From JAKRSE01 sp943369295 (GTDB lineage: Bacteria; Armatimonadota; Fimbriimonadia; Fimbriimonadales; Fimbriimonadaceae), in assembly GCA_943369295.1 (NCBI GenBank), contig CALRMU020000001.1, forward strand, positions 1-64,000: 64,000 bases of DNA, given 5' to 3'. How positions within the stretch are numbered: position 1 is the stretch's first letter; each line of letters begins with the position of its first letter. The position numbers and the translations under genes were made by a program. The notes beneath the pieces were generated by a model that was given only the letters and a program-made list of their open reading frames with translations, ran no database searches and had not been told where the DNA came from. Shown here piece after piece: positions 1 through 7,949 of the stretch.

Positions 1-431
1 CCTGGTAGTGGCCGGGGCTCCCTTGATACCGTTCTAGCCTTGGAGCTGAAGAGAGCCTGCACGCTATCTCACTTGCGAGTCTTTCACTCTGGTGCCACGA
101 AGCGTCAAACCAGGCTCTTCCCCAACAATGTTAATCTTACAGGTGCCACTGGTCCTTGACCAGTGCATTTAAAAGCCCTATTGCTGCACCTTTCCCGCCC
201 GACAGCAGAGCTGATCGGGGCGGGGCACCAACGGTCTATGATTTGAGCTTCGCTCACCTGGCTGAACGACTTCGTCGTACAGCCAGGCCACCGTTTTCAT
301 TGGACGGGAGGGTCTGGGTGCCACGACCCTTTCCGAGGGACGAGGGAAAGATTGTGAAAGACACCTAAAGACACCCCCAAGACCCAGCCCCTTAGGAACC
401 AGGCATCCTCTGATTGGTCTAAAAGATAACT
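1..431. repeat. gene-free segment with CACC-tailed hairpin modules
   Basis: No convincing gene lies here. Bases 1-115 are bounded by CCTGGT and ACCAGG, which could pair, but I recognise no RNA family. Several modules of the dispersed hairpin family follow: an 8-bp stem CACTGGTC/GACCAGTG with a 3-nt loop at 147-165 (reverse orientation, ending in GGCACC on the minus strand), a CCCGCCCGAC...TCGGGGCGGGGCACC hairpin at about 195-229, and the CCTGGCTGAACGAC...CAGCCAGGCCACC hairpin at about 259-295. An open frame at 156-368 runs through these modules and is not believed to be coding. Confidence 0.6.
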
Positions 432-1157
432 ATGCTGCTCGCACCCTTGGCTTTGGGAATGACGCTTATTGCCGCTCAGGGAAGCGGCTTGGCCGAAGTT
501 TCTGGCACAGTTTCTTACAGAGAAAGAATGGCTCTCCCTGCCGGCTCAGAGATCAGGGTCACCTTGAGCTCATACAGCCTCAGAGGGGGTCAGAAGCAGA
601 TTGCCCAGTATCAGTCGGTAACTGGCGGCAAGCAGGTGCCCATCGCTTTCCAGTTCTCCTACCCCATGCTCCCAACCACCCGAGACACCTCGCTGGGAGT
701 CATCGCGGAGATCTGGTACGACGGCAGGATTCAGTTTCAGAGCCCCAAGGCCCAAATGATCACGGGTCAGAAGACTTCGATGAATCTCATGGTGACGAGG
801 GCAATGGCTCCGACCACCTTCATCGGGAAAAACTGGGAGCTGATGGAGTTGAACGGAGAAAAGGTTCAAACCTCCGGAAGAGTTCCGACCCTGATGCTCG
901 ACAAAGACGGCAAGACCCTGTTCGGATTTGGCGGCGTCAACCGCTTTAGTGGGGAGTACAGCTATGCGGCTCCCAGCCTTCAACTTGACCCTGGCGCCAT
1001 GACCATGATGGCTGGCCCCCAGGAACAGATGGAGTTGGAAACGCGATTTCTACAGGCCCTCATGTCCGTCAATCGATCCGCTCTCTTTGAAGGTGAGCTT
1101 CAACTGCTGAGAGGAACCAAGGTCATCGCTCGGTTTCGATTAGCCCCGGCCAGGTAA
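432..1157 (+). CDS. exported YbaY-like plus META/HslJ domain protein
   Basis: The 241-residue protein has a hydrophobic N-terminal export segment (about residues 1-20). Residues about 22-122 resemble the YbaY/YscW-type beta domain often found in outer-membrane lipoproteins. Residues about 130-238 resemble the META (HslJ) domain, with a WELMELNG start and an NRFSGEY motif. HslJ proteins usually carry GCNRFSG; here the Cys is Val, and the second usual Cys is also missing, so the disulfide-linked version of the fold is not expected. Function is unknown; HslJ relatives are linked to envelope stress and novobiocin resistance. A 17-bp inverted repeat begins just after the stop and leads into ribF. 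Confidence 0.75.
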   Translation: MLLAPLALGMTLIAAQGSGLAEVSGTVSYRERMALPAGSEIRVTLSSYSLRGGQKQIAQYQSVTGGKQVPIAFQFSYPMLPTTRDTSLGVIAEIWYDGRIQFQSPKAQMITGQKTSMNLMVTRAMAPTTFIGKNWELMELNGEKVQTSGRVPTLMLDKDGKTLFGFGGVNRFSGEYSYAAPSLQLDPGAMTMMAGPQEQMELETRFLQALMSVNRSALFEGELQLLRGTKVIARFRLAPAR

Positions 1158-1161
1158 GGCA

Positions 1162-1218
1162 CTGCGCCCTTGAGACAGAAAGAGCCAAAATGAACTCAAC
1201 CCTGTCTCAAGGGCGCAG
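1162..1218 (+). promoter_or_regulatory. 17-bp perfect inverted repeat in the ribF leader
   Basis: CTGCGCCCTTGAGACAG at 1162-1178 is the exact reverse complement of 1202-1218, separated by 23 bases. The right arm contains AAGGG, the best ribosome-binding sequence for the ATG at 1220, so folding would hide it. There is no U-tract after the stem, so this is not an ordinary terminator. It does not resemble the FMN riboswitch. Confidence 0.6.
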
Positions 1219-1219
1219 C

Positions 1220-2137
1220 ATGATCGTTCATCTTGGTTTGGCGGGGCTCAGGGCAGAGTGGAACTCTTCCATCGTCTGCATGGGAGTCTTTGATGGAGTC
1301 CACCTGGGTCATCAAAGCCTTCTTGCTCCGGCGGCCGCTCAAGGCAGGGAAAGAGAGCTCCCCAGCATTGCCGTCACCTTCGACCGCAATCCTCTTGCTC
1401 AGCTTCGGCCAGACATGACGCCAAAGAGTCTCTGCACCTTGGATCAGAAGCTGGCATGGCTTGAGAATTCGGGGGTCTCCGTGGCTGTCGTCCTGCCTTT
1501 CGATGCAGCTTTAGCGGAACTTTCTGCACAAGACTTTCTAAACTCCGTGCTGATCGGCAGTTTGAAGGCCGGAAAACTGATCATCGGACACGATTTTGCC
1601 CTCGGCAAGGGAAGACAAGGCACCTGTGAATGGCTGGCTGAAAGAATTGATACTCAGGTGATCTCTCCTCTTGAGATTGATGGCGAACGATCCTCCTCCA
1701 CCCTGATTAGACGGGCCGTCAAGACAGGGCACATGGAATCGGCAGCAAAGCATTTGGGCCGCCCTTATGCTCTTAAAGGGGTCGTCGTTTCTGGACAAAA
1801 ACTGGGCAGAACTCTTGGCTTTCCGACGGTGAATCTGGCCTTCTCTTCTGATCTCGTCCTTCCTGAAGATGGCGTCTATGCAGCCTGGGCCGAAACGCGA
1901 TTCGGCAGCTACCAGGCCGGAGTCAGCATTGGCATGAGACCGACGGTCGAGGGCAAAGGCAGAACCGTTGAAGCCTTTTTGATCGACTATCCCGGTGAAT
2001 CGCTTTACTCAACCCCTGTCACTCTGCAGTTCCATTCGCGGCTGAGGGGAGAAGAGAAGTTCGATTCCCTTGATACTCTTGTCGTCCAGATGCACAAGGA
2101 CATAGAAGAGTGCCGGGTTCGCCTGTGTCAGCCCTAA
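1220..2137 (+). CDS. ribF: bifunctional riboflavin kinase / FAD synthetase
   Basis: Makes FMN from riboflavin and ATP, then FAD from FMN and ATP. The N-terminal nucleotidyltransferase domain shows GVFDGVHLGH at residues 22-31. The C-terminal flavokinase domain has GRTLGFPTVNL at 196-206 followed by the usual GVYA and RPTV segments. The ATG at 1220 is preferred over an in-frame ATG at 1190. It puts about 20 residues before the FDGVH motif as in known RibF proteins, has AAGGG six bases upstream, and leaves the strong inverted repeat at 1162-1218 in the untranslated leader. The next gene follows after 25 bases. Confidence 0.93.
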   Translation: MIVHLGLAGLRAEWNSSIVCMGVFDGVHLGHQSLLAPAAAQGRERELPSIAVTFDRNPLAQLRPDMTPKSLCTLDQKLAWLENSGVSVAVVLPFDAALAELSAQDFLNSVLIGSLKAGKLIIGHDFALGKGRQGTCEWLAERIDTQVISPLEIDGERSSSTLIRRAVKTGHMESAAKHLGRPYALKGVVVSGQKLGRTLGFPTVNLAFSSDLVLPEDGVYAAWAETRFGSYQAGVSIGMRPTVEGKGRTVEAFLIDYPGESLYSTPVTLQFHSRLRGEEKFDSLDTLVVQMHKDIEECRVRLCQP

Positions 2138-2162
2138 CCCCTTTCCTGCCAAACAATCTCCA

Positions 2163-2531
2163 ATGAAAGTTCTCATTTTCGAAGACAACCTTATGTGGTC
2201 CGTCAAGCTGCAGAAGACCGTGAAGGGCTTGGGGCACGAGAGCCTTGTCTTGACCAAGATTCCGGACTCGCTGCCTGAAGCTGAAGCCGCCATTGTCAAT
2301 CTTGGAAGCGAGACAATGGGGGTTGATGGGCTTTTGCCTCTGCTGAGGGAGGCAGGAATCTGGGTCGTGGGCCACGCAGGTCACAAGGAAAAAGGTCTGC
2401 TTCAGGCTGGCCGAGAAGCTGGCTGCGACTTGGTTGTGACCAACTCTGTCCTCACTTTTAAGCTCGATCAGGTTCTGGCCCAGGCCGAACAAAGGCTATC
2501 CCAAGAGATACCAGACCCCGACGAAGACTGA
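2163..2531 (+). CDS. degenerate response-regulator receiver protein
   Basis: A 122-residue stand-alone protein with a CheY-like start, VLIFEDNLMWS, which keeps the acidic pair (E-D) of the receiver pocket. At the end of beta-3, where the phospho-accepting Asp should be, the sequence reads AAIVNLGS, so Asn appears to replace Asp. The conserved Lys of beta-5 is also not in its usual KP context. It probably cannot be phosphorylated through the normal Asp and may act as a constitutive binding module. No histidine kinase is nearby. It sits 25 bases after ribF and 20 before the CoA-transferase gene, so the three may be co-transcribed. Confidence 0.65.
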   Translation: MKVLIFEDNLMWSVKLQKTVKGLGHESLVLTKIPDSLPEAEAAIVNLGSETMGVDGLLPLLREAGIWVVGHAGHKEKGLLQAGREAGCDLVVTNSVLTFKLDQVLAQAEQRLSQEIPDPDED

Positions 2532-2551
2532 CCTGATACACTAGAAGCCAG

Positions 2552-3262
2552 ATGAACAAGGTCTACAGCAGCGCGGCTCAGGCTCTGGAAGGAGCCATTT
2601 TCGACGGCATGACCATCATGTCAGGCGGATTTGGTCTCTGTGGCATTCCCGAAAATCTTATTCAGGCTCTGCTCGATTCTGGGGTCAAGGACCTGACTGT
2701 CATCAGCAACAACTGCGGAGTCGATGACTTTGGCTTGGGTCTGCTTTTGAGAGAGAAACGAATTCGGAAGATGGTCTCCAGCTATGTCGGAGAAAACGCC
2801 GAGTTTGAGAGGCAGTACCTTTCGGGCGAGCTGGAACTAGAGTTCAACCCCCAGGGAACCTTGGCTGAGAGGATTCGGGCTGGAGGCGCGGGAATTCCTG
2901 CCTTCTACGTTAAGACTGGCGTCGGCACAATCATCGCTGATGGGAAGGATCTGAGAGAGTTTGACGGGGAAACTTATGTGATGGAGAATGCTCTTAAGGC
3001 AGACCTTTCCATTGTCAAAGCCTGGAAGGGTGACCGCTGGGGCAACCTTGTTTTCCGCCGCACCGCTCGAAACTTCAACCCCATGATGGCGACGGCAGGC
3101 AAGGTCACCATCGCCGAAGTGGAAGAACTTGTTGAAGTCGGCGATCTTGCTCCAGACGAGATTCACACTTCTGCTGCCTTTGTGAACAGAATTGTTTTGG
3201 GGCAGGGATATGAGAAGAGGATCGAGAGGCTGACGACTCGGCCGAAAGAAGCTTCGGCGTAG
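2552..3262 (+). CDS. scoA: 3-oxoacid CoA-transferase subunit A
   Basis: Alpha subunit of a succinyl-CoA:3-ketoacid (or acetoacetate) CoA-transferase, which moves CoA between acyl acids in ketone-body use. Hallmarks are GGFGLCGIPE near residue 25 and the SNNCGVDDFGLG segment near 50. The 236-residue length is that of a separate A subunit. The catalytic Glu belongs to subunit B, normally the next gene. Here no B-subunit gene follows: the next 900 bases hold a tandem repeat, then genes on the other strand. Either B lies elsewhere or it has been lost. Confidence 0.88.
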   Translation: MNKVYSSAAQALEGAIFDGMTIMSGGFGLCGIPENLIQALLDSGVKDLTVISNNCGVDDFGLGLLLREKRIRKMVSSYVGENAEFERQYLSGELELEFNPQGTLAERIRAGGAGIPAFYVKTGVGTIIADGKDLREFDGETYVMENALKADLSIVKAWKGDRWGNLVFRRTARNFNPMMATAGKVTIAEVEELVEVGDLAPDEIHTSAAFVNRIVLGQGYEKRIERLTTRPKEASA

Positions 3263-3278
3263 CGTGTCTTGTGCCAAG

Positions 3279-4035
3279 GTTTGGGTGGCGTAGGTGAAGC
3301 CCACGGACCGATGCCTATCTATTCAGATGCATCGACAACTGGTGCCCCGGTCTGGCAGCGAGGTGCGAGCTGAAGGCCGGGAAGGAACTTCCCTAACTCT
3401 ACACTTCCCGCCCGACAGCAGAGCTGATAGGGACGGGGCACCCGAGCACTCAGTTCTTAATATTGTTCATTCAGGGGCGCTGCCCCTGCCACCCTCACCT
3501 TGCAGATGGACCCATGGTTTGGTTGGCGTGGGTGAAGCCTACGAACCGATGCATATCTAGCTAGATGCATCGAGAACCTCAAGAGAAGATTGGTGCCCCG
3601 GTCTGGCAGCGAGGTACGAGCTGAAGGCCGGGAGGGAACTTCCCTAACTTTACATTTCCCGCCCGACAGCAAAGCTGATCGGGACGGGGCACCCGAGCAC
3701 TCAGTTCTCAATCTTGTTCATTCAGGGGCGATTGCCCTGCCACCCTCACCTTCCAGATTCACCCAAGGTTTGGGTGGCGTGGGTGAAGCCCACGAACTGT
3801 TGCCTATCTTTTTAGATGCATCGACAACTTGTGCCCCGGTCTGGCAGCGAGGGACGAGCTGAAGGCCGGGAAGGAACTTCCTTAACTCTACACTTCCCGC
3901 CCGACAGCAAAGCTGATCGGGACGGGGCACCCGAGCACTCAGTTCTAAGTCTTGTTCGTACAGGGGCGCTGCCCCTGCCACCCTCACCTTCCAGATGCAC
4001 CCAAAGTTTGGGTGGCGTGGGTGAAACCCACGAAC
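3279..4035. repeat. tandem repeat, 3 full units plus a partial unit
   Basis: Units start with GTTTGG(G/T)TGGCGT at 3279, 3517, 3768 and 4006, giving periods of 238, 251 and 238 bases and a fourth copy cut after about 30 bases. Copies are highly similar. Each unit combines modules seen singly elsewhere in the window: a reverse-oriented CGTGGG hairpin, a GTGCCCCGGTCTGG block, the CCCGCCCGACAGC...GATCGGGACGGGGCACC hairpin, and a CAGGGGC-loop-GCCCCTG hairpin followed by CCACC (unit 2 has a partly degraded version). Open frames on both strands merely follow the repeat period. It fills the stretch between scoA and the hydrolase gene. Confidence 0.9.
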
Positions 4036-4112
4036 GCGCACTAACCTAAGCGAAGGCAAAGCTGAACCGGCCCACAGAACCTCTGCATCAGTTGAAAACC
4101 AAGATCATAGAG

Positions 4113-4146
4113 AGACAAAAAATCCCGCCGATAGAACACCGGCGGG
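4113..4146 (-). terminator. rho-independent terminator of the PDZ-hydrolase gene
   Basis: On the minus strand a stem of CCCGCCG pairs with CGGCGGG (4124-4130 with 4140-4146), followed by ATTTTTTGT. It lies 28 bases past the stop codon of the gene at 4174-5637. Confidence 0.85.
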
Positions 4147-4173
4147 AAAGGCATATGCTGATTTGTAAAATTC

Positions 4174-5637
4174 TTACTTCTTCTCTGTTTTCTTCATCAC
4201 GTCTTTAATCCAGTCCATCATCATCTTGGTGAAAACGGGGCTGAACTTCCCGCGCTGCCAGTTCTGCATGCTTTCCTGCTCTGTGGCAAAAGCGTGGAAG
4301 AGATGGTCGGAGTTGGGAGCGATTTTAAAGGTGCCGAGGCCAGGAGAAACCTTGTTCATCACGTCGGCAATCAGCTTGTGATCGGCATCGTAGGTGACAA
4401 AGTCGCTTGCTCCCCTAACCGCAAGCACGTGAGCCTTGGTCTTAGCCCAATAGGCAGGGAAGTTGATCTGAGCGAGCTGACGCCAAAAATCTAGATTCTT
4501 GCCGTTGAACAGGCCGCCGGGGAAGAAGGAATCTACCAGGGAAGTAAGCTGAGGATGCGATTTCTTCACTTCCTCTGGAGATTTGTTCTCCAGAAAAACG
4601 AGAGCCATCAGACGGGCTCCCTGTCTGGCGATTTCATCAGCATTCTCGAAGGTGTCGCCTCCGACCAAGCCCTGGTAACGAATGGTATCGAGCAGATACT
4701 CGAACCAAGTTCGTGAGGCGGTGCCGTAAACGGCAATGCCCTTGACGGGGTTTTCAGCCGCGATCATGGGGCCAAACGCGCCTCCCATACTGTGGCCAAA
4801 GATGAAGACGTTGTCTGCATCGACTCCCGGAAGAGCCTTTAACTGCTTGAGAGTCTCTTTGTAGATCCCGATTTCAGAGTGGTAATCCATGGGGGCAAAG
4901 GGACCGCCCTCGCTGTCCCCTACCCCGGGCTTTTCAACTCGAATCGTCACGAAGTTGCTGTTGGCAAATTCGTATAGCAGGGGGCCATCCAAGGACGAGA
5001 CGTCACCTGTCGAACCCTGCAATGTGAAGTCGTAGCTGACCGGAGAGAAGCCCTGGATGAACATGAACCCCGGGTGCTTGCCTGGCTTTTTAGGGGTCGT
5101 GATGATCGTCCGCATCTTATTGCCATTGTCGACAATGTGGCTGTAGGTGACCGTATAGTTGGGTCCGCCCGGGTCACGCGGCTTTTCGGAAAGCTGGGCT
5201 GAAAGAGTCAGCTCCTTGCCACCCCGAAGAACAGTAAAGGTGACAGTTGAACCGTTCTTCAGCTCGCGAACATAGGGACCAAGCATTCCAGGAAGAATCA
5301 GCTTGTCGTTGATCTTAGTCACGACATCGCCTTCCTTGATCCCTGCCTTGTCGGCTGTCAGACCGGGCAGAGGCTTGAGAGCCAGAATTCCTTCACCACC
5401 AGTCAGTTTTAGTTCTGTCCTCTGGGCAGGTGAAAGAGGCTGAAAGCCGATGCCGAGAGTGCCTCGTCTCATCAAACCATCTGTCGGCTGATTCACCCCA
5501 ACTAGTGGCAGATCCGAAAGAAGTGGAAGCGGCTGAGGTGCGGTCTGCCCCACAGAAAGCATGAGGAGCGTGGAAAGAGTGGTCGCGATCATTATTACAA
5601 ATTGTAATACCAGATTCGGCTCCTTTCTGTTCCGCAA
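4174..5637 (-). CDS. exported PDZ-domain alpha/beta hydrolase
   Basis: 487 residues: a signal peptide with a basic start (MRNRKEP, then a hydrophobic run to about residue 33), a PDZ domain at about 60-150, and an alpha/beta-hydrolase domain with the nucleophile elbow GHSMGG near residue 280 and a likely catalytic His in the SDHLFHAF segment near the C terminus. The substrate is unknown; similar PDZ-hydrolases are secreted esterases or peptidases. The start is a TTG with AAGGA seven bases upstream. A 17-bp palindrome lies within the signal-peptide codons. The PadR-type regulator gene starts 27 bases away on the other strand, suggesting it controls this gene. Confidence 0.8.
   Translation of the reverse strand: MRNRKEPNLVLQFVIMIATTLSTLLMLSVGQTAPQPLPLLSDLPLVGVNQPTDGLMRRGTLGIGFQPLSPAQRTELKLTGGEGILALKPLPGLTADKAGIKEGDVVTKINDKLILPGMLGPYVRELKNGSTVTFTVLRGGKELTLSAQLSEKPRDPGGPNYTVTYSHIVDNGNKMRTIITTPKKPGKHPGFMFIQGFSPVSYDFTLQGSTGDVSSLDGPLLYEFANSNFVTIRVEKPGVGDSEGGPFAPMDYHSEIGIYKETLKQLKALPGVDADNVFIFGHSMGGAFGPMIAAENPVKGIAVYGTASRTWFEYLLDTIRYQGLVGGDTFENADEIARQGARLMALVFLENKSPEEVKKSHPQLTSLVDSFFPGGLFNGKNLDFWRQLAQINFPAYWAKTKAHVLAVRGASDFVTYDADHKLIADVMNKVSPGLGTFKIAPNSDHLFHAFATEQESMQNWQRGKFSPVFTKMMMDWIKDVMKKTEKK
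5593..5609. promoter_or_regulatory. 17-bp palindrome, candidate PadR-type operator
   Basis: TATTACAA-A-TTGTAATA is a perfect palindrome around one central base. It sits at the divergent start of the hydrolase (minus) and PadR-type (plus) genes. Position and symmetry suggest an operator for the adjacent regulator; binding is inferred only. Confidence 0.4.
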
Positions 5638-5664
5638 TGTGCAATCCTTAACGGGCTTAGGTTC

Positions 5665-6279
5665 ATGTCACGAAAGCTCACCCCTGCAGAAGACAGCCGC
5701 CCCCTTTCAAACCTCGAGATGACAGTTCTGGGTTTGGCGTGGCTAAGGGGACCCTGCACGATCTACGCGATCATGAAAGAGCTGTCACTTTCTGCCTCCA
5801 GCTATCACAAATCGCGGGCAGGGACAGCCTATTCGGTTTCCAACCGACTGCTTGATTCGGGGCATATCGCAAGAGCATTTGAGAAGGGCGAGGAGATCAT
5901 GATCACGAAAAAGGGAGTCGAGGCTCTACAGGCGTGGCTGACCCCTCCCATAGACCAAAAGGACATCACCCACTCGGCGGACCTTTTAAGGCTGAGATTT
6001 TTCTTCCTGGGAGTGATAGACCAAGAGAAGCGCCTGGCCTTTATCGATCAATCCATTGAGGGGCTGAGGCAGTTCCTTGCCGAGTGCGAGGACTTGGTTC
6101 CCCAAAACGAGGCGATCGGAGACTACTTTGGAGTCCTGGCTACCTTGTCGACGATCTTGGAAACAAAGGCACGCATTCAATGGCTGACCTTGGTTCGCGA
6201 GTACGTTCTTCACCCCATTGCTGAGGGTGAATCTTGGTCTGAGACTGTGATGAAGCGCCTTGCCGAGGATCAGGCTTAG
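5665..6279 (+). CDS. PadR-family transcriptional regulator
   Basis: 204 residues. The N-terminal winged helix has the PadR pattern: LSNLEMTVLGLAWLRGPCTIYAIMKEL, then a recognition region ending in AYSVSNRLLDSGHI. The C-terminal half is a helical dimerisation domain with long amphipathic helices. PadR proteins are usually repressors that respond to small hydrophobic or phenolic molecules. It is divergent from the exported hydrolase gene, which is the natural candidate target. Its TAG stop overlaps the TAA stop of the convergent gene at 6276 (shared TTAG). Confidence 0.85.
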   Translation: MSRKLTPAEDSRPLSNLEMTVLGLAWLRGPCTIYAIMKELSLSASSYHKSRAGTAYSVSNRLLDSGHIARAFEKGEEIMITKKGVEALQAWLTPPIDQKDITHSADLLRLRFFFLGVIDQEKRLAFIDQSIEGLRQFLAECEDLVPQNEAIGDYFGVLATLSTILETKARIQWLTLVREYVLHPIAEGESWSETVMKRLAEDQA

Positions 6280-6875
6280 CCGATCTGAGCCTGCAGGTGT
6301 GCTGGCAGATCCCGCAAGGGCCGAGCGCGATCTGGCGCCACCGAGATGTGCTTGAAGTCCATGTCTCCCACCCTCGTGATCACGAGGTATTCGCCCAGCA
6401 CCCCATCCAGCATCGAAAGCCCGGCTTGAGTCAGGTCATCGGCGCGGATCGGGCTCTCCATGGGGACAAAAATAGTCAGGCTCATCCGCTCCTCGTCCCA
6501 GCCTTCTTCCACCCACAAAATGTCATCTGGGCACAGAATGGATTTTTGCAGGGTTACGCGAGGCTCTGGCTGGGGCTGGCGAAAAGCAGCAACTTCCCAA
6601 CCCGGGAGGCGTGGGGCTTCAGCGACGAGTTCTTCTACCTTGGAAATGAGGCGGGCCTTGCCTTCAGCGCTGATTTCAAGCCGCCAGTCCTCGGTCGGAG
6701 ACTCGGCCGGCTGGATTCCCCAGCCAAGGTCTGGGTGAACCTTGCCGAGCATTTTCCAAAAAGCCTTGGCATGGTTGGCAGGCAGGGGCAGGGAACGGAA
6801 CTCGTGAGCGTGGGCCTGAAACCAGGTCCAGAATTCACGAGGGGTGATGGGATTGCCGCGAAACCACTTGAGCAT
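6276..6875 (-). CDS. hypothetical protein
   Basis: A 199-residue soluble protein, not recognised. The start MLKWFRGNPITPREFWTWFQAHA is Trp-rich. The C-terminal half (DDLTQAGLSMLDGVLGEYLVITRVGDMDF) looks like an alpha/beta fold. There is no signal peptide or membrane segment. Its 3' end overlaps the convergent PadR-type gene by four bases. The 226 bases upstream hold no other gene. Confidence 0.7.
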   Translation of the reverse strand: MLKWFRGNPITPREFWTWFQAHAHEFRSLPLPANHAKAFWKMLGKVHPDLGWGIQPAESPTEDWRLEISAEGKARLISKVEELVAEAPRLPGWEVAAFRQPQPEPRVTLQKSILCPDDILWVEEGWDEERMSLTIFVPMESPIRADDLTQAGLSMLDGVLGEYLVITRVGDMDFKHISVAPDRARPLRDLPAHLQAQIG

Positions 6876-7101
6876 CGACCTGCCTCTATTGTAGCGGCAG
6901 GCCGCGGAATCGCTAGGCCAGACAAGCGTTTTGTTGAGATATTTGCCGTCAAAGCTATATCAAACACTAGACGCAGGAAGAGTGGCATCTGACCAAGTGA
7001 AGACTTAGTGATGAACCATCCAGCTTTTCGACCCCTTCAGAGGCCAGGTTCTATCGCCGAGGCCCTCAGAGGGAGGGCCAGGGTGAAAGAGTTGAAGCAG
7101 C

Positions 7102-7758
7102 CTACGCAGGAGTGATGGCGACCGAGTAGCTGCCGACTCCGTTGACCAATCCCAAAACCATAGAATCGGTTGTCGAGGTAAAGGTGCCAGTTCCGCCGAC
7201 CAAAAGAATCGTGTTTCCGTTGATGATAACTTCTGTGACGATGGCAGGAGTCACGGTTACTCGCATGCTCTTGTTTTCCATGCAGCTGAACCTAAAGTGA
7301 TCGGCATCAGCGGCGTCATTCAGAACCCCGGTGACTCGTCTGTTGTTTCCGGCCAAAGTGCCATTGCTGCCATCAACAGCTTCATTCGGCTCGACTTCAG
7401 GAATGGAGACAAGACTGCCGACTGTGTAAGCGTAGGTTCCGAGCCCAGAGGGTGAGGTTCGCGATGCGGACAGAGTTCCGCTGGTTGTCCCGGCTGGCAC
7501 CCTAACATTCGCCAAGTTAGCTTCCTGCGAAATGATTGATGCGTTGCCGCCAGTCTGGAAGAAGAAGGTATTGATAGGAGCGGAGAAATCACCATAAACC
7601 CTGAGGTTCGATCCGGGGGTGACGATGCAGGGCTCGATGGCTGAGATATTGATCGTCGAGGCGAGACCGTCATCATCTGATCCACTGCCGGCGCAGCCGA
7701 TGAGGCTGGCAAGACACACAAGTACGGAAGACGCTTTAATTGCTGAACTAATTTTCAC
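7102..7758 (-). CDS. lipoprotein with PPC (pre-peptidase C-terminal) domain
   Basis: 218 residues. A lipoprotein signal peptide ends in LIGC (Cys22), then a Gly/Ser/Asp-rich linker. Residues about 35-105 resemble an IPT/TIG-like beta-sandwich (PCIVTPGSNLRVYGDF). Residues about 118-216 match the PPC domain found after secreted proteases (EVEPNEAVDGSN then DAADADHFRF). No catalytic domain is present, so it is probably a surface or periplasmic binding protein. The AT-rich bases upstream (7800-7830) probably hold its promoter. Confidence 0.7.
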   Translation of the reverse strand: MKISSAIKASSVLVCLASLIGCAGSGSDDDGLASTINISAIEPCIVTPGSNLRVYGDFSAPINTFFFQTGGNASIISQEANLANVRVPAGTTSGTLSASRTSPSGLGTYAYTVGSLVSIPEVEPNEAVDGSNGTLAGNNRRVTGVLNDAADADHFRFSCMENKSMRVTVTPAIVTEVIINGNTILLVGGTGTFTSTTDSMVLGLVNGVGSYSVAITPA

Positions 7759-7878
7759 TGATCAGACACTACCAGCCCATGGACCGCAGTTTCTGATTTA
7801 ATAATGATTTTATATAATAATTACACAAAGCGTGAACAATAGTCACCTCAATTGTCGGATGATGGGCTGACAGTCTAT

Positions 7879-7916
7879 TGGGGTCAGCTGTTTCTTTATG
7901 TGCACGGCTGACCCCC
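7879..7916. other. stem-loop between cinA and the PPC lipoprotein
   Basis: GGGGTCAGC at 7879 pairs with GCTGACCCC ending near 7916 across a loop of about 20 bases. There is no clear U-tract on either strand. It could end transcripts of cinA (minus strand, stop at 7950) or be a repeat remnant. Confidence 0.35.
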
Positions 7917-7949
7917 CTTGGATAAAGAATCAAAGGGCAGAGGTTCTGC

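Noticed and set aside
156..368. 70-codon frame at the window start
   Set aside because: Lies fully in hairpin-repeat modules; similar peptides appear wherever the modules occur.
1162..1222. FMN riboswitch before ribF
   Set aside because: Only a single long stem is present; the conserved multi-helix FMN aptamer does not fit in the leader.
3279..4035. CRISPR array
   Set aside because: Units are about 240 bases, contiguous and similar throughout, with no short repeat-spacer pattern and no cas genes.
3294..4059. Several overlapping frames on both strands between scoA and the hydrolase
   Set aside because: They recur with the tandem-repeat period and change frame with unit length; no protein-like conservation.
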